Assembly: GCA_007130415.1 (NCBI GenBank)
Contig: SLSN01000030.1
Location: forward strand, 1-14,886
DNA length: 14,886 nt
Direction: 5' to 3'
Origin: Patescibacteria group bacterium
GTDB lineage: Bacteria; Patescibacteriota; Dojkabacteria; SC72; T1SED10-24
The translations under genes were made by a program, and so were the position numbers. The notes beneath the pieces are model-generated. The model searched no databases, was not told the DNA's origin, and was given only the letters and a program-made list of their open reading frames with translations. Every line of letters begins with the position of its first letter. Positions within the stretch are counted from its first letter, which is position 1. Positions 7,269 to 14,100 of this stretch are shown here, one piece after another.

Positions 7269-7756
7269 CTTGACGGTGTTTCTACTTTTGTAATAGTATA
7301 TTTTTTCTTTCCTGAAGGTGAGTTAATTTCCACTTCATTTTTAACGGATTTACCCATTAATGCTGACCCCATAGGTGAAGTGCTTGAAATGCGTTTTTGC
7401 AGTGGATTTGCTTCCGTATCACCAACCAATTGAATTTCCATTTCTGTGCCATTTTCTGCCTTTAAAGTTACTTTGTGTCCAATACAAATAGCTTTAGTAT
7501 TATTGCAATTTTTAACAACTTCGGCATTTTTAATGATATTCATCAAATCTTCTATTCTTGCATTATTAGCATAAGAGTCCTCCAAAGCAAGACTGTACTC
7601 ATCATTCTCGCTCAAATCGCCCTGTTCAACAGCTGAGCGTATAACCTCATTTATTTCTTTTCTGCGAACATTACGTCTGTAATCTAACTCTTTTTTGAGT
7701 TCCTCCAGACCATGAGCTGTAAGTTGTATTTTTTGTTTTTCTTTCTTTTTTATCAT
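7265..7756 (-). CDS. greA: Transcription elongation factor GreA/GreB family
   Basis: Gre factors enter the RNA polymerase secondary channel and trigger cleavage of backtracked RNA. The 163-residue protein has the normal length and both domains: an N-terminal antiparallel coiled coil (about 10-80) with the catalytic tip GDLSEN at 46-51 (acidic residues D47 and E50), and a C-terminal FKBP-like domain (about 85-160) with VGDTEAN, ISSTSPMGSALMGK and the closing beta strands. The N-terminus is lysine-rich. It is transcribed alone on the minus strand from a consensus promoter right before the start. There is no room for a Shine-Dalgarno, so it is probably translated from a leaderless or nearly leaderless mRNA. 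Its last codons overlap the kinase-like gene's stop by four bases. Confidence 0.95.
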   Translation of the reverse strand: MIKKKEKQKIQLTAHGLEELKKELDYRRNVRRKEINEVIRSAVEQGDLSENDEYSLALEDSYANNARIEDLMNIIKNAEVVKNCNNTKAICIGHKVTLKAENGTEMEIQLVGDTEANPLQKRISSTSPMGSALMGKSVKNEVEINSPSGKKKYTITKVETPSS

Positions 7757-7766
7757 AGGTCGGTAT

Positions 7767-7794
7767 ATTATATAGAACTTTCTGAAAATGTCAA
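7767..7794 (-). promoter_or_regulatory. Consensus sigma70 promoter of greA
   Basis: Read on the minus strand, TTGACA (7794-7789) and TATAAT (7772-7767) are both perfect hexamers, 16 bases apart. Only ten bases separate the -10 box from the greA ATG (A at 7756), so transcription should start about 0-5 bases before the start codon. Confidence 0.88.
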
Positions 7795-7796
7795 TT

Positions 7797-7821
7797 TGTG
7801 TTAAAATGACACTCTAACACA
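7797..7821. repeat. Inverted repeat between greA promoter and tRNA-Glu
   Basis: TGTGTTA (7797-7803) is perfectly complementary to TAACACA (7815-7821) across an 11-base spacer. It lies between the greA -35 box and the tRNA 5' end. A -10-like TAAAAT (7802-7807) on the plus strand, 19 bases before the tRNA, lies partly in the left arm, so it may be a shared operator; no good plus-strand -35 is visible. Confidence 0.4.
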
Positions 7822-7826
7822 GTGAA

Positions 7827-7898
7827 GCCGCCATCGTCTAGTGGTTAGGACATATGATTCTCAATCATAAAACCTGGGTTCAATTCCCAGTGGCGGTA
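7827..7898 (+). tRNA. tRNA-Glu, anticodon CUC
   Basis: The cloverleaf folds completely. Acceptor GCCGCCA (7827-7833) pairs with TGGCGGT (7891-7897) with a G-U closing pair. D stem is GTC/GAC with loop TAGTGGTTAG. Anticodon stem is TATGA/TCATA with loop TTCTCAA (7858-7864), giving anticodon CTC at 7860-7862. T stem is CTGGG/CCCAG with loop TTCAATT. The discriminator is A7898 and CCA is not encoded. The start GCCGCCATCGTCTAGTGG closely resembles plant-chloroplast-type tRNA-Glu, which also has a G1-U72 pair, supporting Glu identity. It reads GAG codons; a UUC isoacceptor must lie elsewhere. trmD starts 25 bases later and may share the transcript. Confidence 0.95.
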
Positions 7899-7923
7899 TT
7901 TAATTATATTAAAACAATTCCAA

Positions 7924-8601
7924 ATGATTCAATTCGACATAATTACAATTTTTCCAAAAAGTGTAAGCAATTTTCTTAAAGAAGGGATTTTCCGTATTGC
8001 ACAGGAGAAAGATGAGGTCAAAGTAAGAGTTTTTGATCTCAGAAACTGGACTCATGACAAGCATAGAAAAGTAGATGATACTCCGTATGGTGGTGGTGCT
8101 GGAATGATTATGAAGATAGAGCCGATAGATAGGGCGATTAAGGATTTGCGAAAAACCGGCTCCAAAGTTATAGCTATGACGCCTAGGGGAGAAACTTTAA
8201 GTCAAAAGAAACTAAAAAAACATTTAAACGAAAAAAGCGATCACTATATTTTAATAGCTGGACACTATGAGGGAATTGATGAAAGGGTCTATGAAAGCCT
8301 TGTTGATTATGAAATTTCAATAGGCGATTTTGTACTTTCTGGTGGGGAACTACCAGCACTAGTTTTCATTGACGCATATTTAAGATTGATTCCCGGTGTT
8401 CTTGGAAATGAAGATTCATCTAAGGACGAATCTTTCGAGGATGATATTCTAGAATATCCTCAATATACTAGACCAGAGGATTACGATGGTATGAAGGTTC
8501 CGGAAGTTTTGCTTAGCGGAAATCATGGGGAAATAAAAAAATGGAGGGAGAAGGAAGCTAGAAAAATTACAAAATTAAAAAGACCAGATCTGTTAAAATA
8601 G
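7924..8601 (+). CDS. trmD: tRNA (guanine-N1)-methyltransferase TrmD
   Basis: TrmD methylates N1 of G37 in tRNAs with G36 using S-adenosylmethionine, preventing +1 frameshifts. The 225-residue protein has the SPOUT knot signatures: PYGGGAGM at 54-61, AGHYEGIDER at 112-121, SIGDFVLSGGE at 132-142, and the C-terminal YTRPEDYDGM and VLLSGNHGEIKKWR segments. By alignment from memory, the catalytic Asp of the EDSF motif in Escherichia coli TrmD (D169) corresponds to Glu169 here (KDESF). The start is the first ATG, giving the standard MIQFDIITIFP beginning; no Shine-Dalgarno is seen. It opens a run of four closely spaced genes devoted largely to tRNA. Confidence 0.96.
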   Translation: MIQFDIITIFPKSVSNFLKEGIFRIAQEKDEVKVRVFDLRNWTHDKHRKVDDTPYGGGAGMIMKIEPIDRAIKDLRKTGSKVIAMTPRGETLSQKKLKKHLNEKSDHYILIAGHYEGIDERVYESLVDYEISIGDFVLSGGELPALVFIDAYLRLIPGVLGNEDSSKDESFEDDILEYPQYTRPEDYDGMKVPEVLLSGNHGEIKKWREKEARKITKLKRPDLLK

Positions 8602-8605
8602 CAAT

Positions 8606-8926
8606 ATGGATAGTGTAAAAGATTTAATGAAAAAAGATGGGGATTTCAAGAAGAATCTTACGAATAGACATAAGTATGTTTCAAAGGAATTCCAGGATTA
8701 CGGTTATCGTATAGCTTTAAAGCTTGGAGAGTTAAAATCTGTCAGCCTTTACATAAAGCTTGCTAAAGAGAAGCCTAGAGCTTGGATGGAACAGGCATTT
8801 TCTTTTGCAATTGATTATCCAAATGCAAAAAACAGAGGTAGGCTTTTCATGTGGAAGTTAAAAGAATTAGAAAAAGAATATGAGGCAAAAAAGAAAAAAG
8901 AGGGGAAAATTGCTAAAAAAAAGTAA
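8606..8926 (+). CDS. Small basic conserved-looking protein of unknown function
   Basis: This 106-residue lysine-rich protein sits four bases after trmD and 21 before serS. It appears mostly helical: a charged N-terminal helix, a central block (QDYGYRIALKLGE, then LYIKLAKEKPRAWMEQA) and a DYPNAKNRGRLFMWKLKEL segment, then a Lys-rich tail. There is no signal peptide, cysteine or catalytic motif. The central block looks like small proteins I recall from other Patescibacteria, but I cannot name a family. Strong positive charge and placement among tRNA genes suggest binding to nucleic acid or the ribosome; that is inference only. Tight spacing and absence of stops support a real gene. Confidence 0.75.
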   Translation: MDSVKDLMKKDGDFKKNLTNRHKYVSKEFQDYGYRIALKLGELKSVSLYIKLAKEKPRAWMEQAFSFAIDYPNAKNRGRLFMWKLKELEKEYEAKKKKEGKIAKKK

Positions 8927-8947
8927 AAGTATTAAAATAACCTAATT

Positions 8948-10216
8948 ATGCTAGATATAAAACTAATAGTCGAAAAACCAGATTTTGTTAAAGAGGCTCT
9001 TTTAAAGAGAATGGGGTCTGATGAGTTCAATCTCGATGAGATTATTTCCCTTCACGAAGAAGTGAAAAAAAAGAAAAGAGATTTTGAAGAGCTAAGGGCT
9101 AAGCAAAAAGGTTTTAATGATGAAATGGCTAAAATGGAAAAAGGTTCTGAAGACTTCAAGAAAACGGTTGATGATTTGAAGAAGATCTCTCAAGAGGTTA
9201 AGGAATTGGAAAATGAGGTTAGAGAATTGGAAAATTCTTTAAAATCTAAACTGGAAGTTTTACCTAATGTCCCTGATGAGGATGTCCCTGCAGGTGAAAA
9301 AGAAAAGAATGTTGTTGTTGAAGAAGTTGGGAAGAAAAGAAGCTTTGATTTTAAAATCAAAGACCATGTTGAAATTGCTGAAGAATTAAAACTTGTAGAT
9401 TTTCAAAGGGCTGCTAAGTTAGCGGGTTCACAGTCAGTTATGTATACAGGTATTGGTGCAAGATTGGAATGGGCTTTGATAAATTTTTTCATAGATGAAC
9501 ATTTGAAGGATAATTATGAAATGATTTTACCACCACATTTGCTAGTCGAAGACTCTGCATATACTGCAGGTCAACTTCCGAAGTTTAGAGATGATGTGTA
9601 TTGGGTTCAAGATGGTAATTGTCTCCTTCCCACTGCAGAAACAGCATTGGTCAATATATACAGAGATGAGATTTTAGATGAGAAAGATTTGCCTAAAAAA
9701 TTCTTTGCATATACTCCCTGCTACAGAAGAGAAGCCGGAAGTTACAGAGCAAATGAAAGGGGTTTAATGAGGACTCATCAGTTTAATAAGGTTGAAATGT
9801 TTCAATATACTACTCATGAGCAGTCAGAGGCTGCTTTTAATGAGCTTGTTGAAAAGGCTGCAAATCTTGTTAAGAAGTTAAATCTTCATTACAGAGTTTC
9901 AAAGCTTGCAGCTGGAGATTGTTCCGCACCTGCAGCAAAAACCTACGACATTGAAGTTTGGATACCATCTATGGAGCAATATTATGAAGTTAGCTCAGTT
10001 TCAAATGTAAGAGAGTATCAGGCTCGAAGAGGTAATATTAGGTATAAAAGTGAGAAGGATGGGACAAAATTTGTGCATATGTTAAATGCTTCAGGTCTTG
10101 CAACAAGTCGATTGATGGTTGCTTTGCTGGAAACCTATCAAAATGAAGATGGTAGCGTTGATATTCCTGAAGTTTTGCAAAAATATCTTGATAGAGAGAA
10201 AATAGAAAAGTCTTAA
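8948..10216 (+). CDS. serS: Seryl-tRNA synthetase
   Basis: SerRS charges tRNA-Ser with serine. The 422-residue protein has the usual length and order: an N-terminal long antiparallel coiled-coil arm (about 25-105, highly charged) that binds the tRNA extra arm, then a class II core with the TAETALVN segment, motif 2 as CYRREAGSYRANERGLMR followed by THQFNKVEMF, the AKTYDIEVWIP strand, SNVREYQARRGNIRY, and motif 3 NASGLATSRLMVALLE. Several positions differ from model bacteria (AGDCS in place of TGDMG, VSNVRE for CSNCED) while keeping the core, as is common in divergent lineages. The HD gene begins one base after its stop, so the two are surely co-transcribed. Confidence 0.97.
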   Translation: MLDIKLIVEKPDFVKEALLKRMGSDEFNLDEIISLHEEVKKKKRDFEELRAKQKGFNDEMAKMEKGSEDFKKTVDDLKKISQEVKELENEVRELENSLKSKLEVLPNVPDEDVPAGEKEKNVVVEEVGKKRSFDFKIKDHVEIAEELKLVDFQRAAKLAGSQSVMYTGIGARLEWALINFFIDEHLKDNYEMILPPHLLVEDSAYTAGQLPKFRDDVYWVQDGNCLLPTAETALVNIYRDEILDEKDLPKKFFAYTPCYRREAGSYRANERGLMRTHQFNKVEMFQYTTHEQSEAAFNELVEKAANLVKKLNLHYRVSKLAAGDCSAPAAKTYDIEVWIPSMEQYYEVSSVSNVREYQARRGNIRYKSEKDGTKFVHMLNASGLATSRLMVALLETYQNEDGSVDIPEVLQKYLDREKIEKS

Positions 10217-10217
10217 T

Positions 10218-10925
10218 ATGGATAGAATTATTCATAAAAAATGCAAAAAAACAGAACAGAATTACCCAATATTTACTAAAGTGAAAGGTAATCCAATAGT
10301 TTTAAGTTGGTTAAAGAAGAGTTATTTTGTAACAAAGAAAATGGATTTTACAGAGCATGGTTTCAATCATGCAGAATTTGTTGCAAAAAGAGCAGAATAT
10401 ATTTCTTCAAATATAGGTTTGTCTCAGCATAATCAAGACCTTTCTATGACTGGTGCTTTGTGTCATGATATCGGTAATTTCCTTTCAAGAACTCATCATC
10501 ACTATTATGGTAGTATTTTGTTTTTTAACATATTTCAAAATATCATCAATATAGATGATTTGACCATATTGATGCAAGCTATTGCTAATCATGATAAAGA
10601 AGGGATGAAATTTACTCATCCAGCAGCAGCTATAACCGTTATTGCAGACAAATCAGATGTTAGAAGAGAAAGGGTTTTGGAAAACGATTTAGAAAAAATA
10701 AAAGAGAGTATTCATTACAGAGTTAATTATGCAACTGTCGAGAATGAGCTTTTGGTAGATAAAAAAAAGAAAACGATAACTCTCAAATTAAAAATAGACA
10801 AAAAATTTTGTAAGGTTATGGAATATTTTGAAATATTCATGGATCGTATGAACTATTGTCGTATTGCAGCACAATACTTAGGTTATGATTTTAAGCTTGT
10901 AATTAACGATTTTAAATTGTTATAA
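10218..10925 (+). CDS. HD-domain metal-dependent hydrolase
   Basis: The 235-residue protein carries an HD phosphohydrolase core: HGFNH (H47, H51), CHDIGN (H83, D84), THHHYYG (H93-H95), ANHD (H125, D126) and ADKSDVRRERV (D144). These are the metal ligands of the superfamily. The C-terminal third, with HYRVNYA, then MEYFEIFMDRM and a final LVIN segment, matches a subgroup of stand-alone HD proteins I recall from Firmicutes and archaea. The substrate, perhaps a nucleotide or RNA end, is unknown. The start is fixed by the one-base gap to serS. Its last 43 bases overlap miaA on the other strand; because those residues belong to the conserved C-terminus, the overlap looks genuine. Confidence 0.88.
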   Translation: MDRIIHKKCKKTEQNYPIFTKVKGNPIVLSWLKKSYFVTKKMDFTEHGFNHAEFVAKRAEYISSNIGLSQHNQDLSMTGALCHDIGNFLSRTHHHYYGSILFFNIFQNIINIDDLTILMQAIANHDKEGMKFTHPAAAITVIADKSDVRRERVLENDLEKIKESIHYRVNYATVENELLVDKKKKTITLKLKIDKKFCKVMEYFEIFMDRMNYCRIAAQYLGYDFKLVINDFKLL

Positions 10926-11734
10926 ATTCCATCATAATCTTTAACCCAAATTGCATTTTCATTTCTCTTAAACCAAGTGATTTGTCTTTTTGCATACTTT
11001 CTAGTATTTACAAAAATTCTTTCTTTCACTTCATCCAATGTAATATCTCCTTTAAAAAACTCTTCAAATTCTTTGTACCCAATGGTATTTATTTTTTCAT
11101 GTTTTCCTTCTTTAAAAAGCCTCTCGTTTTCTTCTAAAAGACCTTTCTCAAACATATCATTCACCCTTTCCTTTATATCTTTTTCAAGAATATTAAAATC
11201 TTTTTCTAAAACAAAGTAGATATGTTCTAGAGAATTACCTTTTTCATATTTTTGTTTCTCCCTTTCAAGAAATCGGATAAGTCTTCGAGGATTTTGTTTG
11301 TCACTTTGATTTAATTTTTCTAGATCTTTGCCTACTTTTTTTTGTAACTGTTTTAGTGACAATTTCTCGAGTTCTTTTCGATTTCCTTTATCTCCTTTTT
11401 TAAGTTTGTAATTGTAAACAACGGAGTCTATGTAAAGGCCAGTGCCGCCAACTAGGAATGCATTTTGATTTTCTCTTTCTTCTAAAACTTTGAATGCATC
11501 TTTTTGATATCTGTAAAGGTTGTAGTCTTCATCAATACTTACGTATCCAAAGAGTTTATGTTTAACCTTACTGGCGTCTATTTCTTCTTTTGAGGGTTTT
11601 GCAGTTCCAATGTTTAATTCTTTGTAGACTTGTCTTGAATCAGCATTTAGAATATATCCGTTGAATTCCTTTGCTAACTTAATTGCAATTTGAGATTTAC
11701 CTGTGGCTGTGGCCCCAGCTATTACGACAATCAT
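10883..11734 (-). CDS. miaA: tRNA dimethylallyltransferase MiaA
   Basis: MiaA adds an isopentenyl group from dimethylallyl diphosphate to A37 of tRNAs reading UNN codons. The 283-residue protein has the P-loop GATATGKS at 7-14, DSRQVY at 32-37, GTAKPS, GGTGLY at 96-101, NPRRLIRFLE, the GYKEF segment and the late TRKYAKRQITWFKR signature. It is slightly short for the family (about 300). Its ATG overlaps the stop of the upstream membrane gene (ATGA, 11731-11734), a sign of translational coupling. The 3' end runs 43 bases into the HD gene. Together with TrmD nearby, it gives two enzymes modifying position 37 of tRNA. Confidence 0.96.
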   Translation of the reverse strand: MIVVIAGATATGKSQIAIKLAKEFNGYILNADSRQVYKELNIGTAKPSKEEIDASKVKHKLFGYVSIDEDYNLYRYQKDAFKVLEERENQNAFLVGGTGLYIDSVVYNYKLKKGDKGNRKELEKLSLKQLQKKVGKDLEKLNQSDKQNPRRLIRFLEREKQKYEKGNSLEHIYFVLEKDFNILEKDIKERVNDMFEKGLLEENERLFKEGKHEKINTIGYKEFEEFFKGDITLDEVKERIFVNTRKYAKRQITWFKRNENAIWVKDYDGIYNNLKSLITSLKS

Positions 11735-12246
11735 TTATCTTTTAGTAATAATCTAGCAACTAGATGATTAAGCCAAATTACAATACTTGAAACTAGTAGT
11801 GTTGTTGAGAGGATTAGAATCATATCCATTTGTACAAAAACAGAGACAGCAAAGGTAATTAGTAGTATTGTTATGAAAAGGTTGAGTGTTGCTGTGAAGT
11901 GATACTTTGTAACATGGTCTATATCAAAATTCTTTTTTAGAATTTCTTTTGAATATCGTTCTAGTAACATGCTTAGGTTTATCGTATTTATGAAAAGACT
12001 GGTCCACAATATTAAGGTGTGTTTCTCACTTGGTTGGATGTTAAAAAATTCGTAGAGTATTAACAAGAAGAGCCCTGTTAAAATTGGTACGAGAATAGCT
12101 GAGAGAAAGATTATAGCACTTGGTTTTATATCGTTTGTATGGTAGAGGAAGAGCCCAGTCATTAGTATTGCAATAATTAATATAGCCACAATAGTGGTAT
12201 TAATTTGATAGCTTGTCATAAGTTCAAGATATTTTGTTATTTCCAT
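11731..12246 (-). CDS. Small integral membrane protein of unknown function (four or five helices)
   Basis: I do not recognise this 171-residue protein. Hydrophobic helices lie at about 16-36, 43-67, 119-140 and 142-160, with a possible fifth at 76-94. A polar segment (about 95-118, ERYSKEILKKNFDIDHVTKYH) is probably cytoplasmic. It begins one base after the stop of the SecD-like gene and its TGA overlaps the miaA ATG, so it is coupled to both. It does not resemble SecF: it is too short and has no periplasmic domain. Serving with the SecD-like protein in one complex is a guess from position only. Confidence 0.8.
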   Translation of the reverse strand: MEITKYLELMTSYQINTTIVAILIIAILMTGLFLYHTNDIKPSAIIFLSAILVPILTGLFLLILYEFFNIQPSEKHTLILWTSLFINTINLSMLLERYSKEILKKNFDIDHVTKYHFTATLNLFITILLITFAVSVFVQMDMILILSTTLLVSSIVIWLNHLVARLLLKDK

Positions 12247-12247
12247 T

Positions 12248-13504
12248 TCAGCTGTTTATTATCTTAATGTGTTTAAAATATATTTTTGTTAATATTTCCG
12301 TTAAAAATGAGATTAGTATGATGAAAAGAATAAAGTTTCCTAGTATTGGTATATAGCCTGTTCCGAAGATTAGCATAAGTGCTGATACAATTACTGATGT
12401 TATGAGAATCATTCGTGATTCTGTCGGACAAGTGTACATTTTTTTAACAAAAATTGTTCCTAAAATTCCAGCAGGTATTAGCAAAAAAAGATCTACAGGA
12501 ACTTGCCATATTTTTAATATAGTTAGACTTATTGAAAATATTAAAAGCAAACTAAAAGCAAACTGTAAAATCTTTTCCTTTTCATCTTTTTCTCTTTGAT
12601 AGAGGAAAAAGAGTATTGATATAATACTGATTAAAATAGTCAGTGTTACTTGTATATGGTCTATTTCATATATATCCGCTTCTTTTTGTTGGGATGAAAA
12701 TATGGAAATGTTCTTTGCAGGTATTACTCCTGTATTTAGAATTATGTTTTGAACTTCAGCTTCATTTTTGTCAGGGCCAATCCCTACAGCGAAGAGGTTA
12801 GGCATTTCTGGTGTTACTTGAATGGGTATTACGAAAGAATCCATTAAGACCCCTATTTCCTCCCCCTCTCTTTCTCTTAAAAATTTGCTAAATTCTCTCT
12901 TGTTGCCAAGGCTTGGTTTGAAAACTCCGAAGTAACTCCTTTCTCCATCTCCAGCCATTAAATCATTTATGAGAATATTTCTGAATTTACTCCTGTCCCA
13001 TTTTGTCCCCTCGTAATTTTCTTCCATGTAAAGTTGAAATTGGTCTTCATCTGAAAGTTCTTTTAAATTTTCTTTTGGCTCCATAATCTTAACATTACCT
13101 GTCGAGGTAATAAGTCTGTTCACAAGGGATTGATCTTTCGTTGTTTGTACAATTATCTTTAAATACTTCTTTAGCATTGCTTCCTCTTCAATATCTATGC
13201 GATTTTCTAACTCTTCTTTTGTAGGTTCATAGTTTACAATTTGTATCTCTTCAACCCCTACTTTCTGCAATCTTTTGTAAAGAACATTTTTCGCCTGATT
13301 AACTTTCCCCTCTAAGAGTGTTTTATATTTAGGCTCTATATTTAATTCTAGTATAATCTCCTCTTTCCAATAGTCTTCATTTTTTCTATTTAAATCAAAC
13401 CTTTGCTCATGAAATGGCATCAAAACCTCTGTTTTTGGCAGGGCAAAAAATAGTGTTGAAATTAGTAATGCACTTATTAAAATGACGATGATATAGCTTT
13501 TCAT
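12248..13504 (-). CDS. Divergent SecD-like membrane protein
   Basis: The 418-residue product has SecD topology: one N-terminal helix (about 3-23), a large extracytoplasmic domain (about 45-280) and five closely packed C-terminal helices (about 284-302, 313-331, 336-356, 364-381, 387-408). The outer domain shows SecD P1-like stretches: VNQAKNVLYKRLQKVGVEE (about 68-86; SecD has a Rxx-GV-E pattern), LKIIVQ, GEEIGVLMDSFVI (SecD AIVLDGKV) and TGVIPAKN (SecD SGALPAP). GTGYIPILGNF (381-391) matches SecD FGTGPIRGF. The fourth helix lacks the DANVLIFER signature whose aspartate is needed for SecD function in E. coli. ATG 13504 is preferred to an in-frame TTG at 13519. The assignment rests on these local matches. 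No SecF is visible here. Confidence 0.65.
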   Translation of the reverse strand: MKSYIIVILISALLISTLFFALPKTEVLMPFHEQRFDLNRKNEDYWKEEIILELNIEPKYKTLLEGKVNQAKNVLYKRLQKVGVEEIQIVNYEPTKEELENRIDIEEEAMLKKYLKIIVQTTKDQSLVNRLITSTGNVKIMEPKENLKELSDEDQFQLYMEENYEGTKWDRSKFRNILINDLMAGDGERSYFGVFKPSLGNKREFSKFLREREGEEIGVLMDSFVIPIQVTPEMPNLFAVGIGPDKNEAEVQNIILNTGVIPAKNISIFSSQQKEADIYEIDHIQVTLTILISIISILFFLYQREKDEKEKILQFAFSLLLIFSISLTILKIWQVPVDLFLLIPAGILGTIFVKKMYTCPTESRMILITSVIVSALMLIFGTGYIPILGNFILFIILISFLTEILTKIYFKHIKIINS

Positions 13505-13508
13505 ATGT

Positions 13509-14084
13509 TTACAACCCAATCTTATTTGGAGAACCCAGCAGTATTATCTTGTCCTTGTCCAATACATCTAGTATAAATTTTTCTCTTCTTTTTTTTCTGT
13601 ACTCGTAGTCTTCTTTTGTTAAAACTGCCATCTTTAATTCTCTGTCCAATTCCTTCTCAACTTTGTTCATTTCCTTTGTTAGCTTGTTAATGTCGGGATT
13701 ACCAATAATTAGAAGGTCGATGTCATTTTCATCTGAGTACTTTTTAGTCATGTATGCCTGAGCTATTAATACTAGCTCAACGTTTTTAATTGAGCCTAAA
13801 ACCTTTGCCATAAGTCTTAGCTCTTCTGAGTCCTTAAGTATCATAGATTTTAATTCGTAGAGAAAAGGGCAGCTTGTGTTAAGCGTGTAAACGATTTTGT
13901 TAGATTGCCTACTTGATTTCAGTAATCCAAAAGATTCAAGATTTTTTAATTCTCTACGAACAGCATTAATCTCTTCGTTAAGAAGTCTTACCAAAGCTCT
14001 AATGTGATAATCCTCTTCGGGATTTAAAAGGAATTGCTTCAATATTTTGACTCTGACTTTGGATATGAACAGTCTCTCTAGCAT
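13509..14084 (-). CDS. Winged-helix protein fused to degenerate nucleotidyltransferase-fold domain
   Basis: The 191-residue protein starts with a winged helix-turn-helix (about 1-70: helix pairs DYHIRALVRLLNEEINAVRRELKNLESFGLL, quoted in part, then a KIVYTL wing). The second half (about 95-185) resembles the minimal nucleotidyltransferase (MNT) fold, with DIDLLIIG at 121-128 providing the DxD strand. The usual GS motif (FGSxARGE) is absent: the corresponding place reads LIAQAYMTKKY. Transfer of nucleotides is therefore doubtful, and a DNA-binding regulator with a structural MNT domain is more likely. Such wHTH-MNT fusions are frequent in archaea and Patescibacteria. Its stop lies four bases before the SecD-like start, so it may autoregulate this operon. 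Confidence 0.75.
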   Translation of the reverse strand: MLERLFISKVRVKILKQFLLNPEEDYHIRALVRLLNEEINAVRRELKNLESFGLLKSSRQSNKIVYTLNTSCPFLYELKSMILKDSEELRLMAKVLGSIKNVELVLIAQAYMTKKYSDENDIDLLIIGNPDINKLTKEMNKVEKELDRELKMAVLTKEDYEYRKKRREKFILDVLDKDKIILLGSPNKIGL

Positions 14085-14100
14085 ATGTGTCTGTATTAAA

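Noticed and set aside
12402..12599. 65-codon plus-strand ORF inside the SecD-like gene
   Set aside because: Antisense to the membrane helices of a longer, well-supported ORF with no start signal.
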